Assembly (NCBI GenBank): GCA_045616665.1
Contig: JAZLHE010000095.1
Coordinates: forward strand, 1 to 64,000
Length of the DNA stretch: 64,000 nucleotides
Direction of reading: 5' to 3'
Origin: RUG11690 sp045616665
GTDB taxonomy: Bacteria; Bacteroidota; Bacteroidia; Bacteroidales; WCHB1-69
In this document: positions 24,648 to 33,723 of the stretch, in pieces
Position numbering within the stretch: the stretch's first letter is position 1
How the letters are laid out: each line of letters begins with the position of its first letter
Position numbers and translations under genes: made by a program
The notes under the pieces: generated by a model
What the model was told of the DNA's origin: nothing
Databases searched by the model: none
Seen by the model: only the letters and a program-made list of their open reading frames with translations

Positions 24648-26453
24648 TTATAAGATTTCAGAAAGAATCGTGTCGGCATAAGTTCTCCAAATCTTAAGTT
24701 CGACAGGCTTATAATCATCAAAAAGATGTTTTACAAACTCTATTTCGAACACCAAACGGATGTCTTTTTTGTCTTCTTCTGACTGACCTTCCTTGCGATA
24801 GCCAAGGCGTGCAATCTTGATATAATAGAGGTCACGGATCCCTTTTCCAGAGATGTATGGCATAAAGTAGTATAACTTGTTGAGAGCTACAGTGGAAGGA
24901 AATTTCTTGCCAGTATAATAGATTTTAGCTGACCCGTCCAAAAACTGTTTCCAATTGTCCTTCTTAACATTGCAGATAAGAAGGTTTTTGTTGAGATCAA
25001 TGGTTGGCGCTGACATCTTGCCATAGGCAGCAACTTCATTCTCACGAACCATATTGTTCTGGGTGATGGGTTCGAGTTCGTACTGGTCAAAGAGGTCAAG
25101 GAGATTGAGTTGGGTGTATTGAACAGATACGGAAGAAGTCTGGGTTTTGTTGTCTTTGAATACGACTAACTGAGATTGTTTGTGCATTATATCAAGGACA
25201 GCCTCTCTACAATCTTGTGTTGGCGAAGGAAATTTTGTCTGAATGTCGTTGAATAAACGAATTAACGCACGACCTACTGCCCATGCAAGATTTACTGGAA
25301 CTGCATTGCCGATTTGCTTATATTGGGCACTCATCGTACCTTGGAATTGCCAATAGTCCGGAAATGTCTGGATACGTGCATACTCACGAACACTGAGTGG
25401 ACGAGTCTCCAAAGGATGACATCGTTCGGTCTGCTTTTGAGCAGGTGAACACGTTAGTGTCAGAGATGGTTCATCCAAGGATAAACGACGAGCCATACCT
25501 GTTTTACCTCCTTCGAGGAACCAACTTCCCCCCATATATTCACGAGCCACATTTTCAGGAAGATTGCGCCAATCGCCACCTTGAGGTACAAGTTTGAGGA
25601 CCTGATACTTCTTCTCTGGATATTTCGCACCTTCCGAAACTGGTACATCTGTGTCAAAAATCACACTCTTATAAAGAGCATCACGCAATGTCAACACCCG
25701 CTCGTAAGGGGATGGCCAATGGAATTGTACACGTTTGGCAATATCATTGCGGATGGCTATCAATATAAGACGTTCTCGTTTTTGTGGTACCTGATACATA
25801 ATGGCTTTCAGAACGCGAGGTTCAACCAATGTATACCCCAGTTCCTTAATAACATTGCATATGGTATCAAATGTCTTTCCATCTTCGTGCGAAGTGAGGC
25901 CTTTGACGTTCTCACCCATGAACACTTTGGGGCGTATTTCAGTTACGGCACGTGCCAACTCGAAGAATAGAGTACCTCGTGTGTCGTTGAAACCTCCTTG
26001 CTTACCTGCGTACGAAAATGCCTGACACGGGAAACCGCCAGAAAGAAAATCCACTTTGTCTCTAAGAGGAGTGAAGTCGATATGGCGGACATCGCCTTCT
26101 ATCACATTCCAATCTGGACGGTTGGATTTTAGCGTTTTACATGCTGACGTATCAAATTCGTTAAGCAGTACGTGATGAAAACCTGCGAGAGACATTCCAA
26201 GTGCTAAACCTCCGCCTCCGGCAAACAATTCCACCGACGTGTATTGACGCAAAGGTTTCACGTGATATTCTTCGTCCCAATAGTTCTCAACCATCGCACG
26301 CACTTCCGAAATCTCTGTCAGTTCTTCCATGTCAAAACCTCTCACGCCATTCATTGTGTGAGAAGGGAACGTGCCGTTTTCTGCCCATTTCTGTGCAGTG
26401 GCATTTGAAGTTCCAGCTAATGCGGCTAAATTATTTTCAGATATAAATCTCAT
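24648..26453 (-). CDS. DNA (cytosine-5) methyltransferase with N-terminal HTH-like and C-terminal extra domain
   Basis: 601 residues. Modification enzyme of a type II system. C5-MTase motifs in order: VELFAGGGGLALG (I, about 74-86), GGFPCQAFSYAG with catalytic Cys143 (IV), GENVKG (VI), QKRERLILI (VIII, about 224-232), target region, QIGNAVPVNLAWA (X, near 380). The first 45 residues (NLAALAGTSNATAQKWAENG and GVRGFDMEEL) look like a small helix-turn-helix. About 170 residues after motif X are not part of the core. Recognition sequence cannot be read. The gene begins 2 bases after the endonuclease stop. Confidence 0.93.
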   Translation of the reverse strand: MRFISENNLAALAGTSNATAQKWAENGTFPSHTMNGVRGFDMEELTEISEVRAMVENYWDEEYHVKPLRQYTSVELFAGGGGLALGMSLAGFHHVLLNEFDTSACKTLKSNRPDWNVIEGDVRHIDFTPLRDKVDFLSGGFPCQAFSYAGKQGGFNDTRGTLFFELARAVTEIRPKVFMGENVKGLTSHEDGKTFDTICNVIKELGYTLVEPRVLKAIMYQVPQKRERLILIAIRNDIAKRVQFHWPSPYERVLTLRDALYKSVIFDTDVPVSEGAKYPEKKYQVLKLVPQGGDWRNLPENVAREYMGGSWFLEGGKTGMARRLSLDEPSLTLTCSPAQKQTERCHPLETRPLSVREYARIQTFPDYWQFQGTMSAQYKQIGNAVPVNLAWAVGRALIRLFNDIQTKFPSPTQDCREAVLDIMHKQSQLVVFKDNKTQTSSVSVQYTQLNLLDLFDQYELEPITQNNMVRENEVAAYGKMSAPTIDLNKNLLICNVKKDNWKQFLDGSAKIYYTGKKFPSTVALNKLYYFMPYISGKGIRDLYYIKIARLGYRKEGQSEEDKKDIRLVFEIEFVKHLFDDYKPVELKIWRTYADTILSEIL

Positions 26454-26455
26454 GA

Positions 26456-27166
26456 TTATAAACCGCCTTTAACGATAATTTCTTCTGTAATCTCATTTAT
26501 TTTCTGAAGAATCAATGCACTACCATCAATACCATCCTCTTCTACAACTTCACCGAAGGCCTTTGCAAGTCGATGATAGAAGTTCTTATCACCAGTCAGT
26601 CTTTCCCAAAAGTCTGCTCCATAAAAAACAGGATAAGTCGCGTTGATGGTTTTGTAGTTGCTACTCATTGTTTCACCATACAAGATGCCGACGATCATAT
26701 CATCCATCTGTAGTTGGATTTTATCAAGACGTGCCTTGCCGATGAGTTTCTTGAAATGTCCCATTATTGTTGCTACATCGTCTTTGTTGATTGTGTTGGG
26801 ACCAGCCTTGCATTGGCAATACTTCCTACGGCCATCAATAGCATCAATAAATTCTATATCAATACCGTCAATACCCGATGCCCCACCTATCACCTCCTGA
26901 AGTTGCGAAATGAAGATTTGAATACTCATGCCAAAACTCGTGTTGAGACTTGCACCGAGGATCCGTGGATAAACCAAAGCCTTTGCTAGCGACTGAGGTT
27001 CGGTATCGCCACATAGGAAAGCCGCAAGGTAGTTTATCAAGAATGGATTTATATCAAAGTCCTTGAGGCGAAGTTTCTGCAAGTTTTTCAAATGATTGGG
27101 TACAATATTAGATCGAAAATACTGCTTCCCGCTTTTTATAATGGCTTGTTTCTGTTGTTCTGTCAT
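26456..27166 (-). CDS. Type II restriction endonuclease (PD-(D/E)XK type)
   Basis: 236 residues from the ATG at 27166 (MTEQQKQAII). The candidate active site is GIDGIDIEFIDA...RRKYCQCKAGPNTINKDD, giving D...QxK with the catalytic lysine in QCKAG; this resembles PD-(D/E)XK restriction enzymes that use QxK. The endonuclease assignment rests on this motif and on tight linkage to the C5 methyltransferase. A longer start at 27202 would lie upstream of the predicted transcription start and was rejected. The endonuclease precedes its methyltransferase, so expression timing must be controlled. Cut site unknown. Confidence 0.82.
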   Translation of the reverse strand: MTEQQKQAIIKSGKQYFRSNIVPNHLKNLQKLRLKDFDINPFLINYLAAFLCGDTEPQSLAKALVYPRILGASLNTSFGMSIQIFISQLQEVIGGASGIDGIDIEFIDAIDGRRKYCQCKAGPNTINKDDVATIMGHFKKLIGKARLDKIQLQMDDMIVGILYGETMSSNYKTINATYPVFYGADFWERLTGDKNFYHRLAKAFGEVVEEDGIDGSALILQKINEITEEIIVKGGL

Positions 27167-27189
27167 GATGTTAATGGATTTGTCGTTAT

Positions 27190-27197
27190 CAAAATTA
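27190..27197 (-). promoter_or_regulatory. -7 box TAATTTTG of the restriction-modification operon
   Basis: Minus-strand TAATTTTG lies 23 bases before the ATG at 27166 and supports that start. Confidence 0.55.
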
Positions 27198-27315
27198 GGC
27201 AATTAATAAGTTTATCATGTTTGATTAAGAGTTATATTCCCATCTTAAGGACTTGATACTTTATTCTATTACCTTTGGAATATCGATTTTCCTAATTCGC
27301 CATAATTGATAGAGT

Positions 27316-28740
27316 TTATTTGTTCTGTGCCGCGTCAATTTTGTCTTGGGTGTTAATGCCTTTCTTTAAGGCAATTTTCCAGTTTTTGACGGCTTCTTCG
27401 CTGTTTCCCAATTCTTTATGGCAATCGCCTAAAACATTATAGATATTGGCCAAAAGATTGTTATCGTAAGAATAGGTGGCTGCCTGCTGCAATAATTCAA
27501 TGGCTTGTGAATATTCCTTTTCTAAATAGTGGGCGTTGGCAATGTTGTAAAGCATTTCCGCATTGGTGGGGAAAAACTCCAAAACTTCTTTTCCCTTCGT
27601 AATCATACTTCTATAGTCTTTCAGTTGCGAAAGACAGAAGAAATAGTCTTCCCACAGTGGATAGGAAGATTGGTCGATGGCCAATGCCTGCTCAAAATAT
27701 TTGCGGGCTTCGCTGTGCTTTTTGGCAACCATATTCATACTGGCCAAGATGGCCCATCCCTCCACTTGGTCTGGATGAGTTTGAGTGATGGTTCTTGCCA
27801 ATTCCGTACATTGTGTAACTGTTTCTTTATTAGGTGTTTTTATGGCTTTGTTAAAGTAACTTTTTAAGAAAGGAAGTTTTATTTCCATCTCAATGTTCGG
27901 GTCGGAAAATGCCTTGGCAATGGCATCAAAGGCGGCTTTTTCGTTGCCAGAATTGGAATAATACTCAGCCATCGCCATGTTGGCCAAGGTGTTGTTCGGG
28001 TCAATTTTGAGTGCTTTTTGGTAATATTCCTTGGCCTTTTCCGGCAAATTGTTGGATTGGCAGATGTTGCCGGCATAAACGTAGTATCTCGGTTCGGATG
28101 GAAATTCCTTGATCAGCTTGTCGTATTCGCCAATGGCATTTTTGACATCGTTAAGATATAGCCAAATGTTGACTTTCGCATTGGTGATTTCGTCGTTGTA
28201 ACCTTCCAAAACTTCCAATTTGTCGTAAGCGTTAATTACTTTGGCGTATTCGCCCATTTTAATGTAGTTGTCGGATAAAGTGAAAAGGTAAAATTCGTTT
28301 TCCGGCTTGAGTTTGCAGATTTCTTCCCACAATTTGGTGGAATTTTTATAATCATTCATCAAATCGTAAATTTCAGCCAGCTCAACCTTGTACCAAACGT
28401 TGCTTTTGTCGATTTTTAGTGCTTCTTTGAGAAAGACGATGGACTCAGAGTAAGATTTTTTATTCTTGTAGATCCGTGCAAGCATAAAAAACGCCGCGTC
28501 GTTTTTTTCGTTTGCAGATATGATTTTTCGAAATGTATTTTCCGCAGTGGTAAAATCTTCCGCATAAAATTCCTTTAATCCATCGGCAAAAAGGGCAGAC
28601 TGCTTGCGTGTTTCGTCAGAAACGACTTCCTGCTTGACATTTTTTTTGCCTTTTGCCTTTTGGGCAAAAACATTGCCAATGTTTCCCATTACAAGGGAAA
28701 TAATCAACCCTGTTGAAAAGATTATTTTTGCGACTTTCAT
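27316..28740 (-). CDS. Exported TPR protein
   Basis: 474 residues. A signal peptide (to about residue 26, ...NIGNVFAQ) precedes a lysine-rich linker and at least nine TPR-like helical pairs (for example AAFFMLARIYKNKKSYSESIVF, AKEYYQKALKIDPNN, AEMLYNIANAHYLEKEYSQA, VLGDCHKELGNSEEAVKNWK). TPRs act as scaffolds; no catalytic residues are visible. Periplasmic or surface location is likely. It lies between the restriction-modification operon and the heptamer array and does not share close sequence identity with the TPR proteins at the left end. Function unknown. Confidence 0.8.
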   Translation of the reverse strand: MKVAKIIFSTGLIISLVMGNIGNVFAQKAKGKKNVKQEVVSDETRKQSALFADGLKEFYAEDFTTAENTFRKIISANEKNDAAFFMLARIYKNKKSYSESIVFLKEALKIDKSNVWYKVELAEIYDLMNDYKNSTKLWEEICKLKPENEFYLFTLSDNYIKMGEYAKVINAYDKLEVLEGYNDEITNAKVNIWLYLNDVKNAIGEYDKLIKEFPSEPRYYVYAGNICQSNNLPEKAKEYYQKALKIDPNNTLANMAMAEYYSNSGNEKAAFDAIAKAFSDPNIEMEIKLPFLKSYFNKAIKTPNKETVTQCTELARTITQTHPDQVEGWAILASMNMVAKKHSEARKYFEQALAIDQSSYPLWEDYFFCLSQLKDYRSMITKGKEVLEFFPTNAEMLYNIANAHYLEKEYSQAIELLQQAATYSYDNNLLANIYNVLGDCHKELGNSEEAVKNWKIALKKGINTQDKIDAAQNK

Positions 28741-28883
28741 TTTTATATTTTGGTTTTAGGTTAGGGTTTAGTAATTAAGAAAGAAGAGTCTGTCCGACCA
28801 GGGTAATTGTGTCAAACTGGAACGCTTGCAGTCCGAGTGGCAGGGTGGTACTGAAGACATTCTATGTTTCGGAACCACCTCCA

Positions 28884-29282
28884 CTTTCCACTTTCCACTC
28901 TCCACTCTCCACTTTCCACTTTCCACTTTCCACTCTCCACTCTCCACTTTCCACTCTCCACTTTCCACTCTCAACTTTCCACTTTCCACTCTCCACTTTC
29001 CACTCTCCACTCTCCACTTTCCACTCTCAACTTTCCACTTTCCACTCTCCACTTTCCACTCTCCACTCTCCACTTTCCACTTTCCACTCTCCACTTTCCA
29101 CTCTCCACTTTCCACTTTCCACTCTCCACTTTCCACTTTCCACTTTCCACTTTCCACTCTCAAGTTTCCACTTTCCACTCTCAACTTTCCACTTTCCACT
29201 CTCAACTTTCCACTTTCCACTCTCCACTTTCCACTCTCCACTTTCCACTCTCCACTTTCCACTCTCCACTCTCCACTTTCCA
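28884..29282. repeat. 57-unit heptanucleotide tandem array (CTYTCCA)
   Basis: The plus strand reads as 57 consecutive 7-base units with no indel: mainly CTTTCCA and CTCTCCA, a few CTCTCAA, one GTTTCCA. Total 399 bases. It begins about 140 bases upstream of the TPR gene's start side and ends at base 29282, directly next to the dut stop codon (29283-29285). No unit combination creates a stop, so all six frames are open, producing spurious ORFs rich in PLSTFH or VESGKW. One strand is purine-only apart from T of TGG, giving strong strand asymmetry. Confidence 0.95.
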
Positions 29283-29717
29283 CTATTTCACTCCGCTGTG
29301 CCCAAAACCGCCTGCGCCGCGTTCTGTGTCAGAAAGCACGTCCACTTCTTCCCATTGTACGGTTTCGTGCTTGGCAATGACCATTTGGGCAATGCGTTCT
29401 CCATTTTGGATTTCAAAATCTTCGTTGGACAGATTGATGAGGATGACCTTGATTTCGCCGCGGTAGTCGGCATCGATGGTGCCGGGCGTGTTGAGGACGG
29501 TAATGCCGTGCTTGGCAGCCAGTCCGCTTCTCGGCCGTACTTGGGCTTCGTGGCCTACCGGAAGCTCAATAAAAAGTCCGGTGGGAATCATCGCGCGTTC
29601 CATCGGTTTAAGAATGACCGATTCTTCCAGGTTGGCTCGTAAATCCATTCCCGCACTTTGGGCAGTGGCGTACGTTGGAGTGGCGTTTTTTGATTTATTG
29701 ACGATTTTACAAATCAT
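29283..29717 (-). CDS. dut: dUTP diphosphatase
   Basis: 144 residues. Hydrolyses dUTP to dUMP and pyrophosphate, keeping uracil out of DNA and supplying dTMP synthesis. All five trimeric-dUTPase motifs are visible: AGMDLRA (1), RPRSGLAAKHG (2), NTPGTIDADYRGEIKV (3), NGERIAQMVI (4) and the C-terminal RGAGGFGHSG (5). Cytoplasmic homotrimer. It lies 59 bases after the rRNA methyltransferase gene and is probably co-transcribed with it. The heptamer array starts immediately after its stop, so the transcript must read into the repeat unless it ends there. Confidence 0.97.
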   Translation of the reverse strand: MICKIVNKSKNATPTYATAQSAGMDLRANLEESVILKPMERAMIPTGLFIELPVGHEAQVRPRSGLAAKHGITVLNTPGTIDADYRGEIKVILINLSNEDFEIQNGERIAQMVIAKHETVQWEEVDVLSDTERGAGGFGHSGVK

Positions 29718-29776
29718 AAGTTTCTTGTATTTATTGATAAACGAAAAATTAGTCTTAAAATTATGCTGTCGCGGTT

Positions 29777-30961
29777 TTAATGGCGTGGCTTGTAGTCGTA
29801 TGTCGGTTGCTTGGGCTGTTTTTTGCCGGCATAGAGTTCAAATTTGAGAAAACGGCATTCCAGTGGTCCGTTGAAGAGTTTGTAATGTCGGGTGGGGCGG
29901 AGACCGATGTTTTTCAGTGCGTCCATATCAGAGCTGATAATGAACGCGTTACAGCCGGCATAATGCTGCTTCCACGTGTCGCCGATGCGTTTATACAATT
30001 CGTTGATGTTTTCCACGTCCAAGCGTTCACCGTATGGTGGATTGATCATCACGATAGCAGGGGTACGGTCGGGACGACTATCTGCCATATCGGATTTTTC
30101 CAAAAAGATAAAATCCTGCAATTCAGCTTGTTCCACATTCGCTTTGGCCATTCCCACATATCTTCCCGAAATGTCAGAACCATACAGATTGATGTTGACA
30201 TCATCTTTGATTTTGGCACTATGGACGATTTTGGTCCATAGTCGGCGGTCGAAGTTCTTCCAATTGAAAAATCCCCAGTGGCGGCGATAATAGCCGGCGG
30301 GAATGTTGAGGGCCTGCATAGCGGCTTCGACAAGCAGGGTGCCGCCACCGCACATATTGTCAATGAAGTCGCATTCGCCGTGCCAACCGCTGAGTTTAAT
30401 CATTGCGGCGGCGAGTACTTCGTTGATTTGTGCGGGGTGTCCCGACACTTTGTATCCCCGTTTGTGCAGCGATTCTCCCGAACTGTCCATATAAAGAATG
30501 CAGTTGTTTCGGAAAATGTGCAGGTGAAACTGCACATCCGGATTTTCCTTGTCCACGTCGGGACGCTCGTCGAATAGGCTGCGAAAATGGTCGCAGATGG
30601 CGTCTTTGGCAAGCACGGACGGGAATAGGGGAGTCTTGAATTCACTTTCGGTGAGCGATGCGCTTACCGCCATCGTGCCATCCTTCGACAAATATTTTTC
30701 GGCAGGAAATTTATAGATGGCCTCGTAAAACTGATTGTTGTTTTGAAAGCTAAAACTGTCCATTTCCCACAATATTCGTAATGCGGTGCGACAGAAATAG
30801 TTGGTCTTGTAAAGCAATTCAAAGTCGCCTTCAAACGTGACGGAGCGACTGTGGATTTCGCAGTTGCGTGCACCTAAAGATTCCAATTCTTCAAGCAGGA
30901 CATTTTCCAAACCTGCAAATGTCTTGGCTACGTAGCGCTCGCGATGGGTATTTTCATTCAT
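29777..30961 (-). CDS. THUMP-domain RNA (guanine-N2) methyltransferase, RlmL-N/YcbY-like
   Basis: 394 residues. The N-terminus (RYVAKTFAGLENVLLEELESLGA and VTFEGD) plus the following region form a THUMP RNA-binding domain (about 50-165). The methyltransferase half has DNMCGGGTLLVEAA (motif I-like), YGSDISGRYVGMAKAN and the catalytic INPPYGER (NPPY type, about 310-317). E. coli RlmL uses the matching half to make m2G2445 in 23S rRNA; the exact target here is inferred. Cytoplasmic. First gene of a probable unit with dut. Confidence 0.9.
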   Translation of the reverse strand: MNENTHRERYVAKTFAGLENVLLEELESLGARNCEIHSRSVTFEGDFELLYKTNYFCRTALRILWEMDSFSFQNNNQFYEAIYKFPAEKYLSKDGTMAVSASLTESEFKTPLFPSVLAKDAICDHFRSLFDERPDVDKENPDVQFHLHIFRNNCILYMDSSGESLHKRGYKVSGHPAQINEVLAAAMIKLSGWHGECDFIDNMCGGGTLLVEAAMQALNIPAGYYRRHWGFFNWKNFDRRLWTKIVHSAKIKDDVNINLYGSDISGRYVGMAKANVEQAELQDFIFLEKSDMADSRPDRTPAIVMINPPYGERLDVENINELYKRIGDTWKQHYAGCNAFIISSDMDALKNIGLRPTRHYKLFNGPLECRFLKFELYAGKKQPKQPTYDYKPRH

Positions 30962-30986
30962 TATGATTCAATATGCATATAAAATG

Positions 30987-30994
30987 CAAAGATA
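30987..30994 (-). promoter_or_regulatory. -7 box TATCTTTG of the rlmL-like gene
   Basis: Minus-strand TATCTTTG 25 bases before the start codon. The rest of 30962-31160 shows no gene. Confidence 0.65.
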
Positions 30995-31160
30995 CAAAAA
31001 AATGTTGAAATTCAAATTTTAGGGTTTACGCAGGTATAAGGAAATATTTATTAAAGATGATATAAACGTCAAAAAAAGAGTAGATTCGCCAAATATATTT
31101 TTTGATGATATATAGTGATTGTGAAGTGTATGATATAAGTTTTGGAATAATCTGGCGTGT

Positions 31161-32150
31161 TTATTTTTTGAGTTTGATTAATGTGATTTCGGGGTTGGCA
31201 CCGATGCGGAATGGTACGGTGCAGCCGAGTCCGATATTGATGTAGAGTGTTTGGCCTTCTTTTTTGTGGAGACCATCCACGTGTTGGAACATCCAGCTGG
31301 CGGGTGACCATCCGAAAATGCGGAATTGTGCGGCGTGGGTGTGCCCGCTGAGGGTGAGTTGGATATCTGTGTTGGGAACGACTTCCGCCGACCAATGTGA
31401 CGGGTCGTGCGATAGCAGGATGCGGAAACCTTTTGTGTTGGTGGCGGCCTTGTTCAGATCGCCACTGTTGATGGTTCTAAATCCCTGTTTGGAGTTGTTG
31501 ACGTTGTCCACACCAATGACGGTGATGCTGTCGCTTCCGCACTGGATAATGCAATTTTCGTTGCGTAGCAGTTTCCATCCCAATAAATCCCTTTGGTAGT
31601 GAACGAGCGAATCCAAAGCAGCATCTTGTTGTGCCTTATCCTGAAATCTTCTTGCATATAAAAGAAAGTCATGATTGCCAAGCACGGAAACGACACCGTC
31701 TTTGGCCTGAATACGGCGGAGATTATCGAGATAAGGCTCTGCCTCCGTCACACCGATGGTGACAAGGTCACCGGTAAAACATACCAAGTCGGGTTCCAGA
31801 CTGTTGATTTTATCCACAAATTGATTCAGCTTTTGGGGGTTGTCGTCAAAAGTGGAAAGATGCAGGTCGGAAATGTGCACTATTTTATATCTGTCGAAGG
31901 CGGCTGGAATGTCAGGGTGTTGGTAATCAATTGTGTTGACGGTCAGTTTCCACCGTCCGATAAAGACGCCATAGGCGAGAATGAGCCAGCACACGAGCAC
32001 CAGCACCAATGCGGTCCATCCGAAAGGTGTATATGGAAGGTGAAATCCGCATATCTTGCTGATAATGAAAATAAAAAGCCATACGATATGGGGAATTATG
32101 GCTAAAATAAAGGCCAAAATCAGGGCCATAACAAGGGTCATCGCGAACAT
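31161..32150 (-). CDS. Membrane-anchored metallophosphoesterase
   Basis: 329 residues from ATG 32150. Two N-terminal membrane helices (MFAMTLVMALILAFILAIIPHIVWLF and a second near TALVLVLVCWLILAYGVF) precede a calcineurin-like phosphoesterase: IVHISDLHLST (D-x-H), VCFTGDLVTIG (GD), VSVLGNHDFL (GNHD), ILLSHDPSHW and LTLSGHTHAAQF (GHxH). Related YkuE-type proteins act at the membrane, possibly on UDP-diacylglucosamine or phospholipids; substrate unknown. A longer frame to 32315 would start upstream of the predicted promoter and was rejected. Confidence 0.88.
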   Translation of the reverse strand: MFAMTLVMALILAFILAIIPHIVWLFIFIISKICGFHLPYTPFGWTALVLVLVCWLILAYGVFIGRWKLTVNTIDYQHPDIPAAFDRYKIVHISDLHLSTFDDNPQKLNQFVDKINSLEPDLVCFTGDLVTIGVTEAEPYLDNLRRIQAKDGVVSVLGNHDFLLYARRFQDKAQQDAALDSLVHYQRDLLGWKLLRNENCIIQCGSDSITVIGVDNVNNSKQGFRTINSGDLNKAATNTKGFRILLSHDPSHWSAEVVPNTDIQLTLSGHTHAAQFRIFGWSPASWMFQHVDGLHKKEGQTLYINIGLGCTVPFRIGANPEITLIKLKK

Positions 32151-32177
32151 GCTTATCAGTGTTTGTTTAATGTGTGG

Positions 32178-32215
32178 CAAAAGTAATGTTTTTTGAAGAA
32201 TTTTTATTAACTTTG
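32178..32215. promoter_or_regulatory. Divergent -7 boxes between phosphoesterase and aldehyde dehydrogenase
   Basis: Minus-strand TACTTTTG at 32178-32185 serves the phosphoesterase; plus-strand TAACTTTG at 32208-32215 serves the aldehyde dehydrogenase. The boxes are 22 bases apart, so polymerases for the two genes would compete. Confidence 0.6.
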
Positions 32216-32288
32216 CAAAAAGAAAAATAAAGGGGAATGTAGTATTTCCATCTATTTTATAATGTAAATATACTGAAAAGGAAAAATT

Positions 32289-33707
32289 ATGTCTTATACT
32301 GAAAGCGAAATTCAATCATTGGTACAGAAACAGCGGGATTTTTTTCGCACGGGTACCACTTTGGATGTGAACTGGCGTATCCGGCAGCTGAAAAAGCTTC
32401 GAGATGCCGTCATTGCACAAGAGGATGAGTTTAGAATGGCGCTGGTCCAGGATTTGGGAAGGAGCGCTGTGGAAGCTTATTTGTGTGATATCGGACCGCT
32501 TATCGTTGAAATAAACGAGATGATTCGCGACCTAAAGCGCTGGGCACGTCCTGAGCGGCATTTCAGCGGTTGGATGTGCTTCCCCAGTTTGACGACCAAG
32601 GTTTATAAGATGCCCTACGGTGTTACTTTGGTAATCAGTCCCTTCAATTTTCCGATTCTGCTTTCTTTGGGAGTGGTCGCTGCCAGCATCTGTGGCGGAA
32701 ATACAGTCATAGTCAAAGCCAGCTCAAAGTCCGCCGCTTGTACTGCGGTACTGAAGGAATTTATCAAGGACGTCTTTCCGCCGGAATATGTGACGTTGGT
32801 TGATGGCGGTCACGAGGTGGCGGATCTTTGTCTTTCCCAGCGTTTTGACAAGATTTTCTATACCGGCTCGCCTCAAGTTGGAAAGCACGTGTTGGCAATG
32901 GCGGCCCAAAACCTAACCCCCGTGGCCTTGGAATTGGGCGGCGAAACAGGCAACTGGTGCGTGGTGCGTAAAGATGCCGATTTGAAGGACGCCGCCCGTA
33001 AAATCGCTTTCTTCAAACTCTGCAATGCCGGACAAATTTGTATCAATATCAATCAAGTCGCTGTGGCGGAAGAAGTGGCGGAAGCTTTTGTCAATGAGCT
33101 TAAAAATGAATTTGTTCGCCAAATCGGTGAAAAACCTTTGCAGAATCCTGAATATCCGAAGTTGATAACTCCCGAGGCATACGAAAAATGTTCAAAAATG
33201 GCAGATGAATATCGTGAACGTGTTGTTTTTGGCGGTTTTGGTGATGAAAAAACGCTGCGCTATGCGCCTACGCTGATTTTTCCGGCAAAAACGGATGACG
33301 CTATCGTTAAGCAAGAACTGTTTTCGCCATTATTGCCGATAATTCCATTTAAAGATGACGAAATTGACCAATTAATGGAAATAATTGCAAGCCGTGAACA
33401 TCCTTTGGCATTATATCTTTTTACTGAAAATAAAAAATGGGCCAAACACGTGATGCAAACCCAGCAATATGGCGGCGGGTGTGTCAACGAAGTGTGCGTT
33501 CACTTGATGGTAAAAGGTGTTCCGTTTAACGGCGTAGGTCATTCCGGAATGGGCGCATACCACGGCGAATGGGGATTCCGCGAGTTTACACATCCTTCAA
33601 CCGTGCTTTTCGGAAGCACTCGTTTTAACCTTTCTCTTCGTGAACATCCATATAACGGAAAAATAGGAATGCAAAAATTGAAACTCTTAAGATGGTTTGA
33701 AAAATAA
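32289..33707 (+). CDS. NAD(P)-dependent aldehyde dehydrogenase (class 3-like)
   Basis: 472 residues. Oxidises an aldehyde to the acid, substrate unknown. ALDH landmarks: SPFNFPILLSLGVVAASICGGNTVIVKAS (cofactor loop), FYTGSPQVGKHV, catalytic Glu in LELGG (followed by E instead of the common K), and the nucleophile Cys in NAGQICIN. The C-terminus has FNGVGHSGMGAYHGEWGFREFTH, typical of class 3 enzymes. Cytoplasmic. A CAT-like acyltransferase begins 16 bases downstream and is probably co-transcribed. Confidence 0.92.
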   Translation: MSYTESEIQSLVQKQRDFFRTGTTLDVNWRIRQLKKLRDAVIAQEDEFRMALVQDLGRSAVEAYLCDIGPLIVEINEMIRDLKRWARPERHFSGWMCFPSLTTKVYKMPYGVTLVISPFNFPILLSLGVVAASICGGNTVIVKASSKSAACTAVLKEFIKDVFPPEYVTLVDGGHEVADLCLSQRFDKIFYTGSPQVGKHVLAMAAQNLTPVALELGGETGNWCVVRKDADLKDAARKIAFFKLCNAGQICININQVAVAEEVAEAFVNELKNEFVRQIGEKPLQNPEYPKLITPEAYEKCSKMADEYRERVVFGGFGDEKTLRYAPTLIFPAKTDDAIVKQELFSPLLPIIPFKDDEIDQLMEIIASREHPLALYLFTENKKWAKHVMQTQQYGGGCVNEVCVHLMVKGVPFNGVGHSGMGAYHGEWGFREFTHPSTVLFGSTRFNLSLREHPYNGKIGMQKLKLLRWFEK

Positions 33708-33723
33708 ATGGATATAAATAATT

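Noticed and set aside
28884..29282. Possible CRISPR array
   Set aside because: Units are 7 bases with no spacers; no cas genes nearby.
28768..29642. Several long ORFs of PLSTFH or VESGKW repeats on both strands
   Set aside because: They are by-products of the stop-free heptamer array, open in all six frames, and overlap dut. No start context or protein-like composition.
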